A stretch of 34,715 nucleotides of DNA from CAYXVF01 sp964468125 (GTDB taxonomy: Bacteria > Myxococcota > XYA12-FULL-58-9 > CAYXVF01). The notes under the pieces were generated by a model. That model was not told the origin of the DNA. It made no database searches and saw nothing but the letters and a program-made list of their open reading frames with translations. The stretch spans positions 1 through 34,715 of the forward strand of contig CAYXVF010000069.1 of assembly GCA_964468125.1 (NCBI GenBank). Direction: 5' to 3'. A program made the position numbers and the translations under genes. This document shows, one piece after another, positions 1 to 7,832 of this stretch. Numbering within the stretch: the stretch's first letter is position 1; every line of letters starts with the position of its first letter.

Positions 1-114
1 GACCGCGGTGGTCGTGGCGACCGCGGTGGACGCGGCGGCGGCGGCGGCGGTGGCCGTGGCGGCGATCGACGCGGGGGTCGTGGCGATCGCGACCGAGGAG
101 GCCCGCGCTACTAA
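1..114 (+). CDS. C-terminal RGG-rich tail of an RNA-binding-type protein (partial)
   Basis: The window opens inside a reading frame that ends at the TAA at 112-114. The visible 37 residues are almost only Gly, Arg and Asp, with repeated RGG and DRGG units and a GGPRY-like end. Such tails are known from DEAD-box RNA helicases, RRM-type RNA-binding proteins and cold-shock-related proteins, where they bind RNA without strict sequence preference. The folded domain lies outside the window, so the family cannot be chosen. A hairpin terminator follows 31 bases later, which supports a real gene end on this strand. The frame starting at 8 in another register is an Ala/Val-rich shadow of the same GC-rich repeat. 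Confidence 0.7.
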   Translation, partial: DRGGRGDRGGRGGGGGGGRGGDRRGGRGDRDRGGPRY

Positions 115-145
115 CGCGCCACCTGATCTACATCGAAGTACGAAG

Positions 146-183
146 ACGCCGAGGCTGCCACTGAAGGTCGCCTCGGCGTTTTT
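146..183 (+). terminator. Rho-independent terminator after the RGG-tail gene
   Basis: A perfect 10-bp stem (146-155 with 170-179, ACGCCGAGGC against GCCTCGGCGT) encloses a 14-base loop and runs straight into a T-tract at 179-183. It stands 31 bases after the TAA of the RGG-tail gene and is oriented to stop plus-strand transcription. Confidence 0.85.
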
Positions 184-219
184 GCTTCGAACGCGCCGAG
201 CGGCCGGAGGGCGCTAGCG

Positions 220-492
220 TCAGAACATCCTGCGAAGCCAGCCGGGCGCGGTGGCGCTTCGGCCGTTGTGCCCCCAAACCGCGCGGGTAGGATAGAGGTT
301 GGCATGGACCATGCCCATGCTCGGCCCTTGCTGATAGACCCCGAAGCCCGTGGCTCCCGCCTCCCGGAAGATCGCCGCGGTTCGGCGAAAACGCTCGTCG
401 AGAGTGAGGCCGCCTTGGAAACGAGGAGACACGACGTCGACGGCGGAGCCCGACCGGTGGCGTTGTGAATTGTCGCGCCACACCCAGCGCAC
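220..492 (-). CDS. Short M15-type (D-Ala-D-Ala carboxypeptidase-like) peptidase fragment
   Basis: The frame encodes 90 residues from a GTG at 492. Near its N-terminus lies QRHRSGSAVD, which fits the S/Q-x-H-x-x-G-x-A-x-D zinc-site signature of peptidase M15_3-like murein peptidases. Further on, a Gly-Tyr stretch followed by MVHA and a Trp-Gly fits the second half of that fold, although the usual HVD is HAN here. Family domains normally need about 30-50 more residues before the first motif, and an in-frame stop at 526-528 leaves room for only about 11. It is therefore probably an N-terminally truncated remnant, or a small diverged member. No convincing ribosome binding site precedes the GTG. 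The alternative frames over the same bases (128-481, 111-494) show no family features. Confidence 0.4.
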   Translation of the reverse strand: MRWVWRDNSQRHRSGSAVDVVSPRFQGGLTLDERFRRTAAIFREAGATGFGVYQQGPSMGMVHANLYPTRAVWGHNGRSATAPGWLRRMF

Positions 493-531
493 ATTTGAGG
501 TCTGTCCGGGAAAATCGCGCTGATTAGGCCC

Positions 532-807
532 TCAGGCGAGCGCCTTCTCGACCTGGCGCTCGATCCCTTCCTGAATCTTGCCCTTCAGGGGTTTGAGCAT
601 CAAACCGAGCTTGAGCTCGAGTCCCACGCGAGCGTCCTCGACCGTAATTCGGCCGGAGACGCCCTTGCCCTTGACCTCCGCGTAGACGCCGCGCCAAGCC
701 AGCGTGACACCGTATTTCTCTTTGAGCTTGGGCTCGATCCCCTTGAGGCGATCGGTCGCACCTTCGACGCCCAACGCGTGGTCCCGGGTCATGTTGATGT
801 CTGCCAT
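532..807 (-). CDS. Polyhydroxyalkanoic acid system family protein (PHA_gran_rgn)
   Basis: This 91-residue protein starts MADINMTRDHALG and ends in a charged helix (IEGIERQVEKALA-like). In between are the KEKYGV / W-x-G-x-x-A-E-V / SGRI order and the LGLMLKPLKGKI segment typical of the small PHA-granule-region family (PF09650). The family is found near polyhydroxyalkanoate genes in some genomes but is also widespread without them, and its biochemical role is not established. Length is normal for the family. It lies 50 bases before the stop side of the downstream minus-strand gene at 858-2273 and may share a transcript with it. No PHA synthase or phasin is in the window. Confidence 0.8.
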   Translation of the reverse strand: MADINMTRDHALGVEGATDRLKGIEPKLKEKYGVTLAWRGVYAEVKGKGVSGRITVEDARVGLELKLGLMLKPLKGKIQEGIERQVEKALA

Positions 808-857
808 CGGTCGGGTCGCTCCTGTTTCAGATCACGCCGAGCGTCGCACGCCCCAGC

Positions 858-2273
858 TCACGGGGTCGCTTCGAGCTCCTTCGCCGCGTCCTGGTAACCA
901 TCCCAGTCGGTGAAGAAGGCGATCACGGAGGCAGCGATAGCGAAGACCCCGGTGGAAATCCAAAAAGCGTTCGAGAGAGACTTTCGCGAGTCAAAGCTGT
1001 TTTCGAGCGCGACCACCTCCGCACCGTTCGCCGGGCTCTCCGGCGTGGTGTTGTTCACCGCGGCCTCGAACTCGGTCTTCTTGTTGAGTGCCGCCACTCC
1101 GAAGCCAGCAGCCGCTCCCGCGCTCGCCAACGCGAGCCCCGCGACGGAGTAGAAACCCCAGGTCGGAATCGGCGGCGGGTTCAGGCGGAGCGCCATCTCC
1201 TTGGCCACCCCGCGCTCGAGGTTGCCGCGCAGCTCATGGTCGGGGAAGAGCTTTTCAATCGCCGGTCCCACCGCCGCGAGAAACTCCTCACCCGACTCGG
1301 AGGTCAGGCGCTGCTCGAAGGTGTCGAGCACGGTCGCCCGGTTTTGGTCGATGCGGCGCACGACGATGACGCTCTGGTCGTCCACCTTGGAGAGCTTGCC
1401 CGTGACGAGCTGGTCGACGCCGAGCGCACCCGCGATTTCCGCGAGACATTCGGAGTTGTCGGAGCATCCGAGGACCTGCTTGTTCGCTTCGTGCGAGAGC
1501 ATATCGCGGATTTCATCCATCCCGATCGCCGAGATCCTTTGCAGCTTGCGAACTTCCGCCAGCGTGCTGTCGGTGACGACGGCCCCGATCGGCCCCTCGA
1601 TCCCGCCGAGCTCGAAATCGTACACGGCGACGCGGAGCGCCTTGGGGATGTTCGAGCCCGCGAAGGTCCCGCCGACCTTGTCCGCGGCGGCCGCGCTCGA
1701 TGCTTCGAGAGTTTCCGCGTCCACCGCCGCGCCCTCGGACTCCTCACCGGCTTGGGCGAGAAGGTCCTTCTCGCCCTCTTCCACGGCAGCGGCGGCGGCG
1801 GCCTCGCCATTCGCAATGGCGACGGTGGTGGCTTCGCCGGCGATCGCAACCTCGGCGGCCGCCGCATAGCGCGCCTCGACTTTCTTGCGCGTGCGCGGCA
1901 GCACCGCGGCCCCTTCTACAGCAGCGGTGACCTGATAGATGTGCGAGCCTTCCGGAACCTCGAACGACAGCTTCGCACCGACCGGGTAGCCCCGGGGCGC
2001 GCGAGACATCTTGCGCAGCGTTGCCTCATTGCGGGAGAGATGCGAGTCGTCGCGAAGGATGTCGATCTTCACGGACTTGTTGCGCGCGTCGGGTCCGGCG
2101 CGAAGCTCGAGGGTCACCGCGGTGGGCCCCTCGATTCGAACGACGACCCCGTCATCGGCGGCGATTCTGTAGCCCACCTCCCGGCGCGGCCATTTGACCT
2201 CTTCCGGGGAGCCCACGGGCTCCACGGCGGCGGGCTGTGCCGTGAGAAATGCGATGCAAAGACTGGTGATCAT
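858..2273 (-). CDS. Secreted/membrane CsgG/FlgO-like protein with two C-terminal TM segments
   Basis: This 471-residue protein has a short hydrophobic N-terminus (residues 1-18) that looks like a signal peptide. A beta-rich region follows (about 25-130), then an Ala/Glu-rich low-complexity linker (about 135-205). A domain starting at KALRVAVYDFEL (211-222) then contains a VLGCSDNSECLAEIAGALGV segment (267-286) and a GKLSKVDDQ strand. This arrangement resembles the CsgG/FlgO-like domain used in many myxobacterial outer-membrane-associated proteins, where the Cys-x5-Cys and 'EIAGALG' parts recur. Two hydrophobic segments (about 373-396 and 437-458) near the C-terminus suggest membrane insertion. 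The two Cys at 270 and 276 could form a disulfide. The specific function is unknown. It is divergent from dnaE with 170 bases between the starts. Confidence 0.6.
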   Translation of the reverse strand: MITSLCIAFLTAQPAAVEPVGSPEEVKWPRREVGYRIAADDGVVVRIEGPTAVTLELRAGPDARNKSVKIDILRDDSHLSRNEATLRKMSRAPRGYPVGAKLSFEVPEGSHIYQVTAAVEGAAVLPRTRKKVEARYAAAAEVAIAGEATTVAIANGEAAAAAAVEEGEKDLLAQAGEESEGAAVDAETLEASSAAAADKVGGTFAGSNIPKALRVAVYDFELGGIEGPIGAVVTDSTLAEVRKLQRISAIGMDEIRDMLSHEANKQVLGCSDNSECLAEIAGALGVDQLVTGKLSKVDDQSVIVVRRIDQNRATVLDTFEQRLTSESGEEFLAAVGPAIEKLFPDHELRGNLERGVAKEMALRLNPPPIPTWGFYSVAGLALASAGAAAGFGVAALNKKTEFEAAVNNTTPESPANGAEVVALENSFDSRKSLSNAFWISTGVFAIAASVIAFFTDWDGYQDAAKELEATP

Positions 2274-2443
2274 GGAAGCGGGCCCCCGTGCGTGCTCTCG
2301 TCTACCTTTGATGTGTAGCGGATCCTCACTCTGTGCTCCAGTCTCCCGAATCGCGGCGCCCCGGCAAAATGTCGGTGCAGCGTGGCAGAAACGGCGACAG
2401 TCGGGCTAGACCATTCACCCGTCGCTGAGAGCGAAAATCACCC
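2274..2443. promoter_or_regulatory. Divergent intergenic region before dnaE
   Basis: These 170 bases separate the starts of the CsgG/FlgO-like gene (minus) and dnaE (plus), so promoters for both must lie here or further upstream. I see no convincing -35/-10 pair, and no strong Shine-Dalgarno before the dnaE ATG; the best purine run is GAGAGCGAAAA about 6-15 bases upstream. Confidence 0.4.
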
Positions 2444-5400
2444 ATGAACGCCGGATTTACGCACCTCCACTTGCATTCCCAGTACTCGCTGCTCGACGGG
2501 GCCATCCGCCTGCACGAGCTGGTTCCGAAGGTCAAAGAGCTGGGGATGGATTCGGTCGCCGTGACCGATCACGGAAACATGTTCGGAGCCGTCGATTTCT
2601 ACAAGACGGCCAAGAAACACGGCGTCAAGCCAGTGATGGGCTGCGAAGCCTATGTCGCGGGTCCCAAGGGCCGCAAAGACCGCACCGATCGCACTTCAGC
2701 GCACATGGTTCTGCTCGCCAAGGACAACGAGGGGTATAAGAACCTCAGCTACCTCGTGTCCATGGGCTACCTCGAGGGTTTCTTCTACAAGCCGCGAATC
2801 GACCGGGAGCTGCTGCGAAAGCACTCGAAAGGCCTCTACGCTACGAGCGCCTGCCTGGGCGGCGTGGTGAACAAATGCTTCCTCCGCGAGGGCGAAGCAG
2901 CAGCCGCGGAAGTCGCGAAGGAGTTCAAGGAGATCTTCGAGCCGGGCCACTTCTTCTTGGAGTTGCAGAACAACGGCTACGAAGAGCAGGTGCGCGCCAA
3001 CGCGGCGCTCCAAAACATTGCCGAGCTCTATGACATTCCGCTCGTCGCCACCGCCGACTCGCACTACCTGACGCCATCGGACTCACCCGCCCACGAAATC
3101 CTGATGTGCATCGCCCAGGGAAAGTCGCTGAGTGACTTTCGCCAGAGCTTCAAGCACTCCGACGAGCTCTACGTGAAGAGCCCGCAGCAGATGTACGACG
3201 CCTTCCGGGACATCAACCCGAAAGCGGTGGAGAACGCGTACCGAATTTCCCAGGACTGCAACGTCGAGCTCGAGCTCGGCACCTATTACCTGCCAAAATT
3301 CCCGATCCCCGACGGATACACGCTCGAGAGCTATTTGGAGAAGGTGAGCTTCGAGGGGTTGGAGCGTCGCATCAACGAGGCTCGCTACCCGATCGACCGG
3401 GCGGCTTATAAAGAGCGGCTCGAATACGAACTCGGCGTGATCAACAGCATGGGATTTCCCGGCTACTTCCTGGTCGTCTGGGACTTCATCCGTCACGCAC
3501 AGGAAAACCAGATCCCCGTGGGTCCCGGCCGCGGCTCCGGCGCAGGGTCGCTCGTGGCGTATTCGCTGCGCATCACCGACCTCGACCCGATCCCGAACGA
3601 TCTCATCTTCGAGCGCTTCTTGAATCCCGAGCGCGTGTCGATGCCAGACTTCGACATCGATTTTTGTCAGGACCGCCGTGGCGAGGTGATCGACTACGTC
3701 TCCGACAAATACGGCGAGGACAAGGTTGGCCAGATCGTCACCTATTCCCAGATGTCCGCCAAGGGCGGCATCAAAGACGTCGGTCGCGTGATGGGCTTGC
3801 CCTTCGCGGAAGTCAACGAGCTCACCAAGCTCATCCCCAACCTGCTCAATGGCAAGAAGGTCTCGATCGACAAAGCCCTCGAGGTCGAACCGAAGCTGAC
3901 CGAGATTCAGAAGGAAAAGCCGATCTATCGCGATGTGATCGACATCGCCCGGGCGCTCGAGGGGCTGAACCGACAAACAGGAATGCACGCCGCCGGCATC
4001 GTGATCGGCGACCGTCCGCTCTACGACTTTGTCCCGATGTGTCGGGGCAAAGACGGCGAGATGGTCACCCAGTTCGCAAAGGACGAGGTCGAGGAAGCGG
4101 GCCTCGTCAAATTCGACTTTCTCGGACTCAAGACGCTCACTGTCGTCGCAAATGCCGTCAAACACGTCCGCCGGCGCGAAGACGAAGGACCCATGGGTCC
4201 CTGCCGAGACCTCGACGTCGAGGGCCTCACCTTCGATGATCCGAAAATATTTGGGCTCATCGCCAAGGGAGACACGGACGGCGTCTTCCAGCTGGAATCG
4301 TCGGGGTTCAAAGAGCTGCTAAAGCGCCTCAAGCCCGACCGCTTTGAAGACATCGTCGCTGCATGCGCTCTCTACCGGCCGGGCCCCCTCGATGCGGGCA
4401 TGGTAGAGGACTACGTTGCACGCAAGCACGGTAGGAAGCCGGTCACCTATCCGCACCCCGCTTGCGAGCCGATCCTGAAGAACACCTATGGGGTCATCGT
4501 CTACCAAGAGCAAGTGATGCAAATCGCCGTTGCGCTCTGTGGATTCACGATGGGCGGTGCCGACAAGCTCCGCAAAGCGATGGGAAAGAAGAAGGCGGAC
4601 GTCATGGCGGAAATGCGCCAGATGTTCGTCGACGGCGCGTTCGAGAAGAGCGGCATGCCCAAGGACGAAGCCAATGATCTCTTCACCCAGATCGAGAAGT
4701 TCGCGGGATACGCTTTCAACAAGAGCCATTCAGCGGCCTACTCCGTCATCACCTACCGCACGGCTTTTCTGAAGGCCTACTTCCCCGTCGAGTTCTATGC
4801 GGCGCTGATTTCCACCGAGATGCGCACGCAGGAAAACGTCGTGCGCTACATCGCGAGCGCGCGCGAACGCGGGATCGAGATTCTACCTCCGGACATCAAC
4901 CGTTCGGAACGGGATTTCTCGGTCGTCGTCGAGGACGGAGCTCGAAAAATCCTCTTTGGCCTCGGCGCGGTGAAAGGGCTCGGCGACTCGGCGATCGACG
5001 CGGTCCTCGACGCACGTGAGAAGGACGGTGCCTTCGAGTCTCTCTTCGAGTTCTGCGAGCGAGTCAGCACGCGCAAGGTCAACAAGAAGGCGCTGGAGGC
5101 ACTGATCAAGTCCGGCGCATTCGACGACTTTGGCAAGAGACGCGAGCAGCTCCTCGGCGCCGCGGAATCGGCTCTCGAAGTCGGCGCGGCCGCGGAGAAG
5201 GACCGAGAGTCTGGCCAGACGAGCCTCTTCGGGGGCTTCGGCGCCACGAGTCCCGCGGGGGCAACGCTGCAACGCAATGAACACTATCCGGAGGTTCCCG
5301 AATGGAGCGACAAGATGCGTCTCGCCGCCGAGAAAGAATCGCTAGGCTTCTTCGTGAGCGGACACCCACTGGACCCCTTCGCGACCGACCTGCCGCGGCT

Positions 5401-5971
5401 GGCGAGCAACGAGTGCGCCGGGCTCGTGTCCATGGCCGGCGGCGGGGGGAGATTCCAGGAAGCTTCACTGGCTGGCATCATCACGGAGATGCGCGAACGC
5501 CCGCTCAAGAGCGGTAATGGGCGCATGGCGTTCGTCCGTCTCGAAGACCTGAGTGGCGCGGTTGAGGTATTGGTCTTCAGCCGTTGCTTCGCCGAGTACG
5601 AGCACGTTCTAAAGAGCGACGAACCGGTGTGGATCAAAGGAGCGGTTCACATCGACGGCGACGACGAGTCCGGGCGAAACGTCAAGCTGCGTGCGAATCA
5701 GGTTGTCCTCCTTTCGGAGGTTCGAGCGAGCCAGGCGAAAGGGATGGAGCTCGAGGTCGAGGTGGAGCTCGTCGACGAGGAGCGCCTCAAACGCCTGAAG
5801 GACCTTCTCCGGCGCAACCCCGGGGAGGTGCCCGCGCGTCTTCGTCTGCGCCAGCCCGACCGCTTTGAGACGGTGATCAGCCTGCCCGACCACCTTCGGG
5901 TCAATCCCACGGAGGACCTCCTCGGCGGAGTCAACCGACTCTTTGGCAAGCGCGTCGTACGGTTGTCCTGA
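2444..5971 (+). CDS. dnaE: DNA polymerase III alpha subunit
   Basis: This is the replicative polymerase, 1175 residues, a normal DnaE1 length. The N-terminal PHP domain (about 5-210) keeps all nine metal-binding positions known from Mycobacterium DnaE1: H9, H11, D18, H43, E68, H87, C137, D205 and H207. The palm carries PDFDIDF at 401-407, with catalytic D402 and D404, and KFDFLGL with D558. A helix-hairpin-helix-like stretch (ILFGLGAVKGLGDSAI) follows. QTSLF at 925-929 is a good beta-clamp binding motif. An OB-fold (about 1000-1075, with RLEDLSGAVEVLVF) precedes the C-terminal tau-binding region. An intact PHP centre predicts intrinsic 3'-5' exonuclease proofreading, which E. coli DnaE lacks. 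A methyltransferase gene starts 14 bases after the stop. Confidence 0.98.
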   Translation: MNAGFTHLHLHSQYSLLDGAIRLHELVPKVKELGMDSVAVTDHGNMFGAVDFYKTAKKHGVKPVMGCEAYVAGPKGRKDRTDRTSAHMVLLAKDNEGYKNLSYLVSMGYLEGFFYKPRIDRELLRKHSKGLYATSACLGGVVNKCFLREGEAAAAEVAKEFKEIFEPGHFFLELQNNGYEEQVRANAALQNIAELYDIPLVATADSHYLTPSDSPAHEILMCIAQGKSLSDFRQSFKHSDELYVKSPQQMYDAFRDINPKAVENAYRISQDCNVELELGTYYLPKFPIPDGYTLESYLEKVSFEGLERRINEARYPIDRAAYKERLEYELGVINSMGFPGYFLVVWDFIRHAQENQIPVGPGRGSGAGSLVAYSLRITDLDPIPNDLIFERFLNPERVSMPDFDIDFCQDRRGEVIDYVSDKYGEDKVGQIVTYSQMSAKGGIKDVGRVMGLPFAEVNELTKLIPNLLNGKKVSIDKALEVEPKLTEIQKEKPIYRDVIDIARALEGLNRQTGMHAAGIVIGDRPLYDFVPMCRGKDGEMVTQFAKDEVEEAGLVKFDFLGLKTLTVVANAVKHVRRREDEGPMGPCRDLDVEGLTFDDPKIFGLIAKGDTDGVFQLESSGFKELLKRLKPDRFEDIVAACALYRPGPLDAGMVEDYVARKHGRKPVTYPHPACEPILKNTYGVIVYQEQVMQIAVALCGFTMGGADKLRKAMGKKKADVMAEMRQMFVDGAFEKSGMPKDEANDLFTQIEKFAGYAFNKSHSAAYSVITYRTAFLKAYFPVEFYAALISTEMRTQENVVRYIASARERGIEILPPDINRSERDFSVVVEDGARKILFGLGAVKGLGDSAIDAVLDAREKDGAFESLFEFCERVSTRKVNKKALEALIKSGAFDDFGKRREQLLGAAESALEVGAAAEKDRESGQTSLFGGFGATSPAGATLQRNEHYPEVPEWSDKMRLAAEKESLGFFVSGHPLDPFATDLPRLASNECAGLVSMAGGGGRFQEASLAGIITEMRERPLKSGNGRMAFVRLEDLSGAVEVLVFSRCFAEYEHVLKSDEPVWIKGAVHIDGDDESGRNVKLRANQVVLLSEVRASQAKGMELEVEVELVDEERLKRLKDLLRRNPGEVPARLRLRQPDRFETVISLPDHLRVNPTEDLLGGVNRLFGKRVVRLS

Positions 5972-5985
5972 GTGGGCTTTCTCGA

Positions 5986-6708
5986 ATGGCGAAGCACTTC
6001 TATGGCCCCAACCTGACCCGGGTCCACCACGACGACTTTGGCCAAGTGGCCCGTGCAGCGGCGGCGACGCTGGTATCGGCGCTCGGAGTCCGAGACCAAA
6101 AAGAAGGTCCCGTCGTAGACCTCGGCTGCGGCAGCGGGATTCTCGCCCGCGAGCTCACGGACCGGGGCTTCTCGGTGCATGGCTTTGACGTGTCCAAGGA
6201 GATGATCCGACTGGCGCGAAAGAACGCCCCCAAAGCGCGTTTCTCCGAAGGCTCCGCCCATCGCGCGACACTGCCGGGTTGCGCCGCGGTCACCGCGATC
6301 GGGGAGGTGTTGGGCTACATCGGCCCCAAAGAAATGGGGCCTCCGCCTCTCGACGGGAGTTTTCGACGGATTCATCACGCGTTGAAACCCGGGGGGATCT
6401 TCATGTTCGATCTCGCCGGCCCGGGCCGCGCCCGAGGCGGATACAGCAAGTTCGTCGAACACGAGCGGTGGTCGATGCACCTGGAGGTCCAAGAGACGAA
6501 CGCGCGTCTCACACGTTCGATCACGCTCTTCACCAAGGCCTCTCGCGGACTCTACGAGCGCACTCACGAAGTGCACACCCTCGCCCTCTTTCGCGCATCG
6601 GAGATTCTGGAGAAGCTACGCGCCGCGGGGTTCAAGGCTCGCCCGGTCAAGGGCTATGCCGGGTTGGCCTTGGGCGAAGGGTGGTCCGCATTCATCGCGA
6701 GAAAATGA
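5986..6708 (+). CDS. Class I SAM-dependent methyltransferase
   Basis: This 240-residue protein has the Rossmann methyltransferase motif I VVDLGCGSG at 43-51, the acidic ribose-binding residue D68 in GFDVS, and the post-motif 'AVTAIGEVLGYI' strand. The 'HHALKPGGIFMFDLAGPG' segment is motif III/IV-like. It resembles the Methyltransf_25 group, whose substrates range from small metabolites to lipids and cannot be read from sequence. It begins 14 bases downstream of dnaE, so co-transcription is likely. The DHG/HH residues near the N-terminus (HHDDF, 14-18) are often seen in this subgroup but are not diagnostic. No strong ribosome binding site is visible. Confidence 0.85.
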   Translation: MAKHFYGPNLTRVHHDDFGQVARAAAATLVSALGVRDQKEGPVVDLGCGSGILARELTDRGFSVHGFDVSKEMIRLARKNAPKARFSEGSAHRATLPGCAAVTAIGEVLGYIGPKEMGPPPLDGSFRRIHHALKPGGIFMFDLAGPGRARGGYSKFVEHERWSMHLEVQETNARLTRSITLFTKASRGLYERTHEVHTLALFRASEILEKLRAAGFKARPVKGYAGLALGEGWSAFIARK

Positions 6709-6807
6709 GCCTCGCTCACCGACGCCTCGTTCCCGCTCATCCAAGAGTGGCACGCAACGGGCAGGTCAATCGTTCGTCTCCGGGCGCCTCTGATTTTACA
6801 AACTGAC

Positions 6808-6819
6808 CGCTAGCGCTAG
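6808..6819. repeat. Overlapping palindromes CGCTAGCG / CTAGCGCTAG
   Basis: In the 166-base gap between the methyltransferase and the acidic lipoprotein, CGCTAGCG (6808-6815) overlaps the perfect 10-bp palindrome CTAGCGCTAG (6810-6819). It could be an operator for the lipoprotein gene 56 bases downstream. The same 8-mer occurs at 212-219, 11731-11738 and 28116-28123, each at a gene end or in an intergenic gap. Confidence 0.35.
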
Positions 6820-6874
6820 GCCTCGAACCGCGCATATTCTCGGATGGCTCTCCTTTTGGGAGAAAGGACAACGC

Positions 6875-7195
6875 ATGCGTTTCATCTCAGTGTTGCTGGT
6901 CGGTATCGCATTTGCGGTGAGTGCCTGTGAGGATCGCGCGGGGAAGACCCGGGCGGGCGAAGAAGAAGAAGCGGACCGGGACGGCTATGCGCTCGGCGCC
7001 GAAGACAGCGAAGAGACGGCGGACTCTGGCGACTCGCGCCCGATCATCGAAGGCGGGGACGACGAAGGAACCCCGGACGACGAGGACGGGGATTCGGACG
7101 ACTCTCCCGAAGAGCCCGAAGCGCCTGAGGAGGACTTCGAGGACGAAGGCGAGGACTCGGAAGACTCCGACGACGAGGAGTCCGACCCCGAGTGA
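6875..7195 (+). CDS. Extremely acidic small lipoprotein
   Basis: This 106-residue protein begins MRFISVLLVGIAFAVSAC. The VSAC end is a lipobox, so Cys18 is the predicted lipidation site. About half of the 88 residues after it are Asp or Glu, mostly in D/E-S-D/E runs, with few hydrophobic residues and no recognisable fold. It is likely an unfolded acidic tail on the membrane surface; metal or cation binding is possible but unproven. The ribosome binding site (GGGAGAAAGGA, ending 6 bases before the ATG) is strong. Parts of it can pair with upstream TCTCC or CCTTT in two mutually exclusive short hairpins (about 6850-6869), so the site may be partly masked. A short inverted repeat, TGGCC-TAA-GGCCA (7212-7224), follows the stop but lacks a T-tract. 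Confidence 0.7.
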   Translation: MRFISVLLVGIAFAVSACEDRAGKTRAGEEEEADRDGYALGAEDSEETADSGDSRPIIEGGDDEGTPDDEDGDSDDSPEEPEAPEEDFEDEGEDSEDSDDEESDPE

Positions 7196-7321
7196 TCAGA
7201 CCGGCCGGAGATGGCCTAAGGCCACGCGTGTAGGCTGCTCGCAGGCCCTCGCCTTATCGAAGCCCGCGGGCGGCCGGGTCGGAATCGCCGCAACGAAGAC
7301 CCCTGGCATTTTAGGCCCTTT

Positions 7322-7547
7322 TTATATTGGGCTCAGCTCAAACATAAAGACGGACTGCCACCTGCCCGACCCGAACGTCGAGCTCGACGAGGCCACGCTC
7401 ACCGCCGGGGTTGAAGGCAAGGCCTTCGTGCGAAGCAGTAGCGAGCGCTGGGGCGAAGCCTCGATTGCGGACGGTGAAGACCGAGCAGAGGCACTCGAAG
7501 CGGTCAAGAAGACCACCGCGTTTTACACCGGTGAGCCAGCCGAGTAG
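7322..7547 (+). pseudogene. Decayed TonB C-terminal-like domain fragment
   Basis: In the frame ending at the TAG at 7545-7547, the translation reads HLPDPNVELDEATLTAGVEG, then KAFVR, then EASIADGED, then EALEAVKKTTAF, and ends GEPAE. This order matches the TonB C-terminal fold: P-x-x-x-x-x-x-GVEG-x-V-x-V, x-AxIxxG, L-x-x-A-A-L-E-A-V-K-x-x-x-F, GxPxx. The second beta-strand is disturbed (SSSERWG instead of a V-x-V-D-E-x-G strand), and the piece between TTAF and GEPAE is shortened. No ATG, GTG or TTG start lies in frame between 7200 and 7330, and no signal or membrane anchor is present. I therefore read it as a degenerate fragment of a periplasmic TonB-like protein. The frame stays open upstream only because it shadows the acidic lipoprotein gene. 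Confidence 0.45.
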
Positions 7548-7552
7548 GTCCC

Positions 7553-7819
7553 ATGCACGCCTTCGCCATGTTGCTCGTGTTCCCCGCGCTCGCAGTGGCT
7601 GCGACCGGCTTCCAATCGCAGGTGGTCAAGGTCACCGACGTGCCGGCGGCAGCCAAGGCCACCCGTGACGCGAGCTACTCAGGCGTGGCGGAAATCCAAA
7701 CGTCGGCGACCACGAAGCATTTCCAACAACTCCTCGGCGATGAGAAAAGACGTCATCTCACGCCCATCCGAAGTGCTAGTCGAATACACCATGGACGTTC
7801 AAAAACCGACTCTCGGTGA
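7553..7819 (+). CDS. Small protein with signal peptide, unknown; possibly degenerate
   Basis: An 88-residue frame begins 5 bases after the TonB-like fragment's stop. The first 17 residues (MHAFAMLLVFPALAVAA) look like a signal peptide. The mature part (FQSQVVKVTDVPAAAKAT onward) matches nothing I recognise, and the last 30 residues are rich in Arg, His and Ser, as is usual for out-of-frame reading. The 'VPMHAF' region could instead be the frameshifted last strand of the TonB-like domain before it. I cannot separate a small secreted protein from a continuation of the decayed region. Confidence 0.3.
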   Translation: MHAFAMLLVFPALAVAATGFQSQVVKVTDVPAAAKATRDASYSGVAEIQTSATTKHFQQLLGDEKRRHLTPIRSASRIHHGRSKTDSR

Positions 7820-7832
7820 ACGGAGCAAACAA

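Noticed and set aside
1..110. CGG/GGC repeats at the window start as a tandem repeat locus
   Set aside because: They are explained by Gly/Arg codons of the RGG tail in a frame that ends at a proper stop followed by a terminator.
3083..4165. A 360-codon minus-strand frame inside dnaE, and a similar one at 1236-2318 on plus
   Set aside because: Both are antisense to recognisable proteins, lack ribosome binding sites and show no family motifs.
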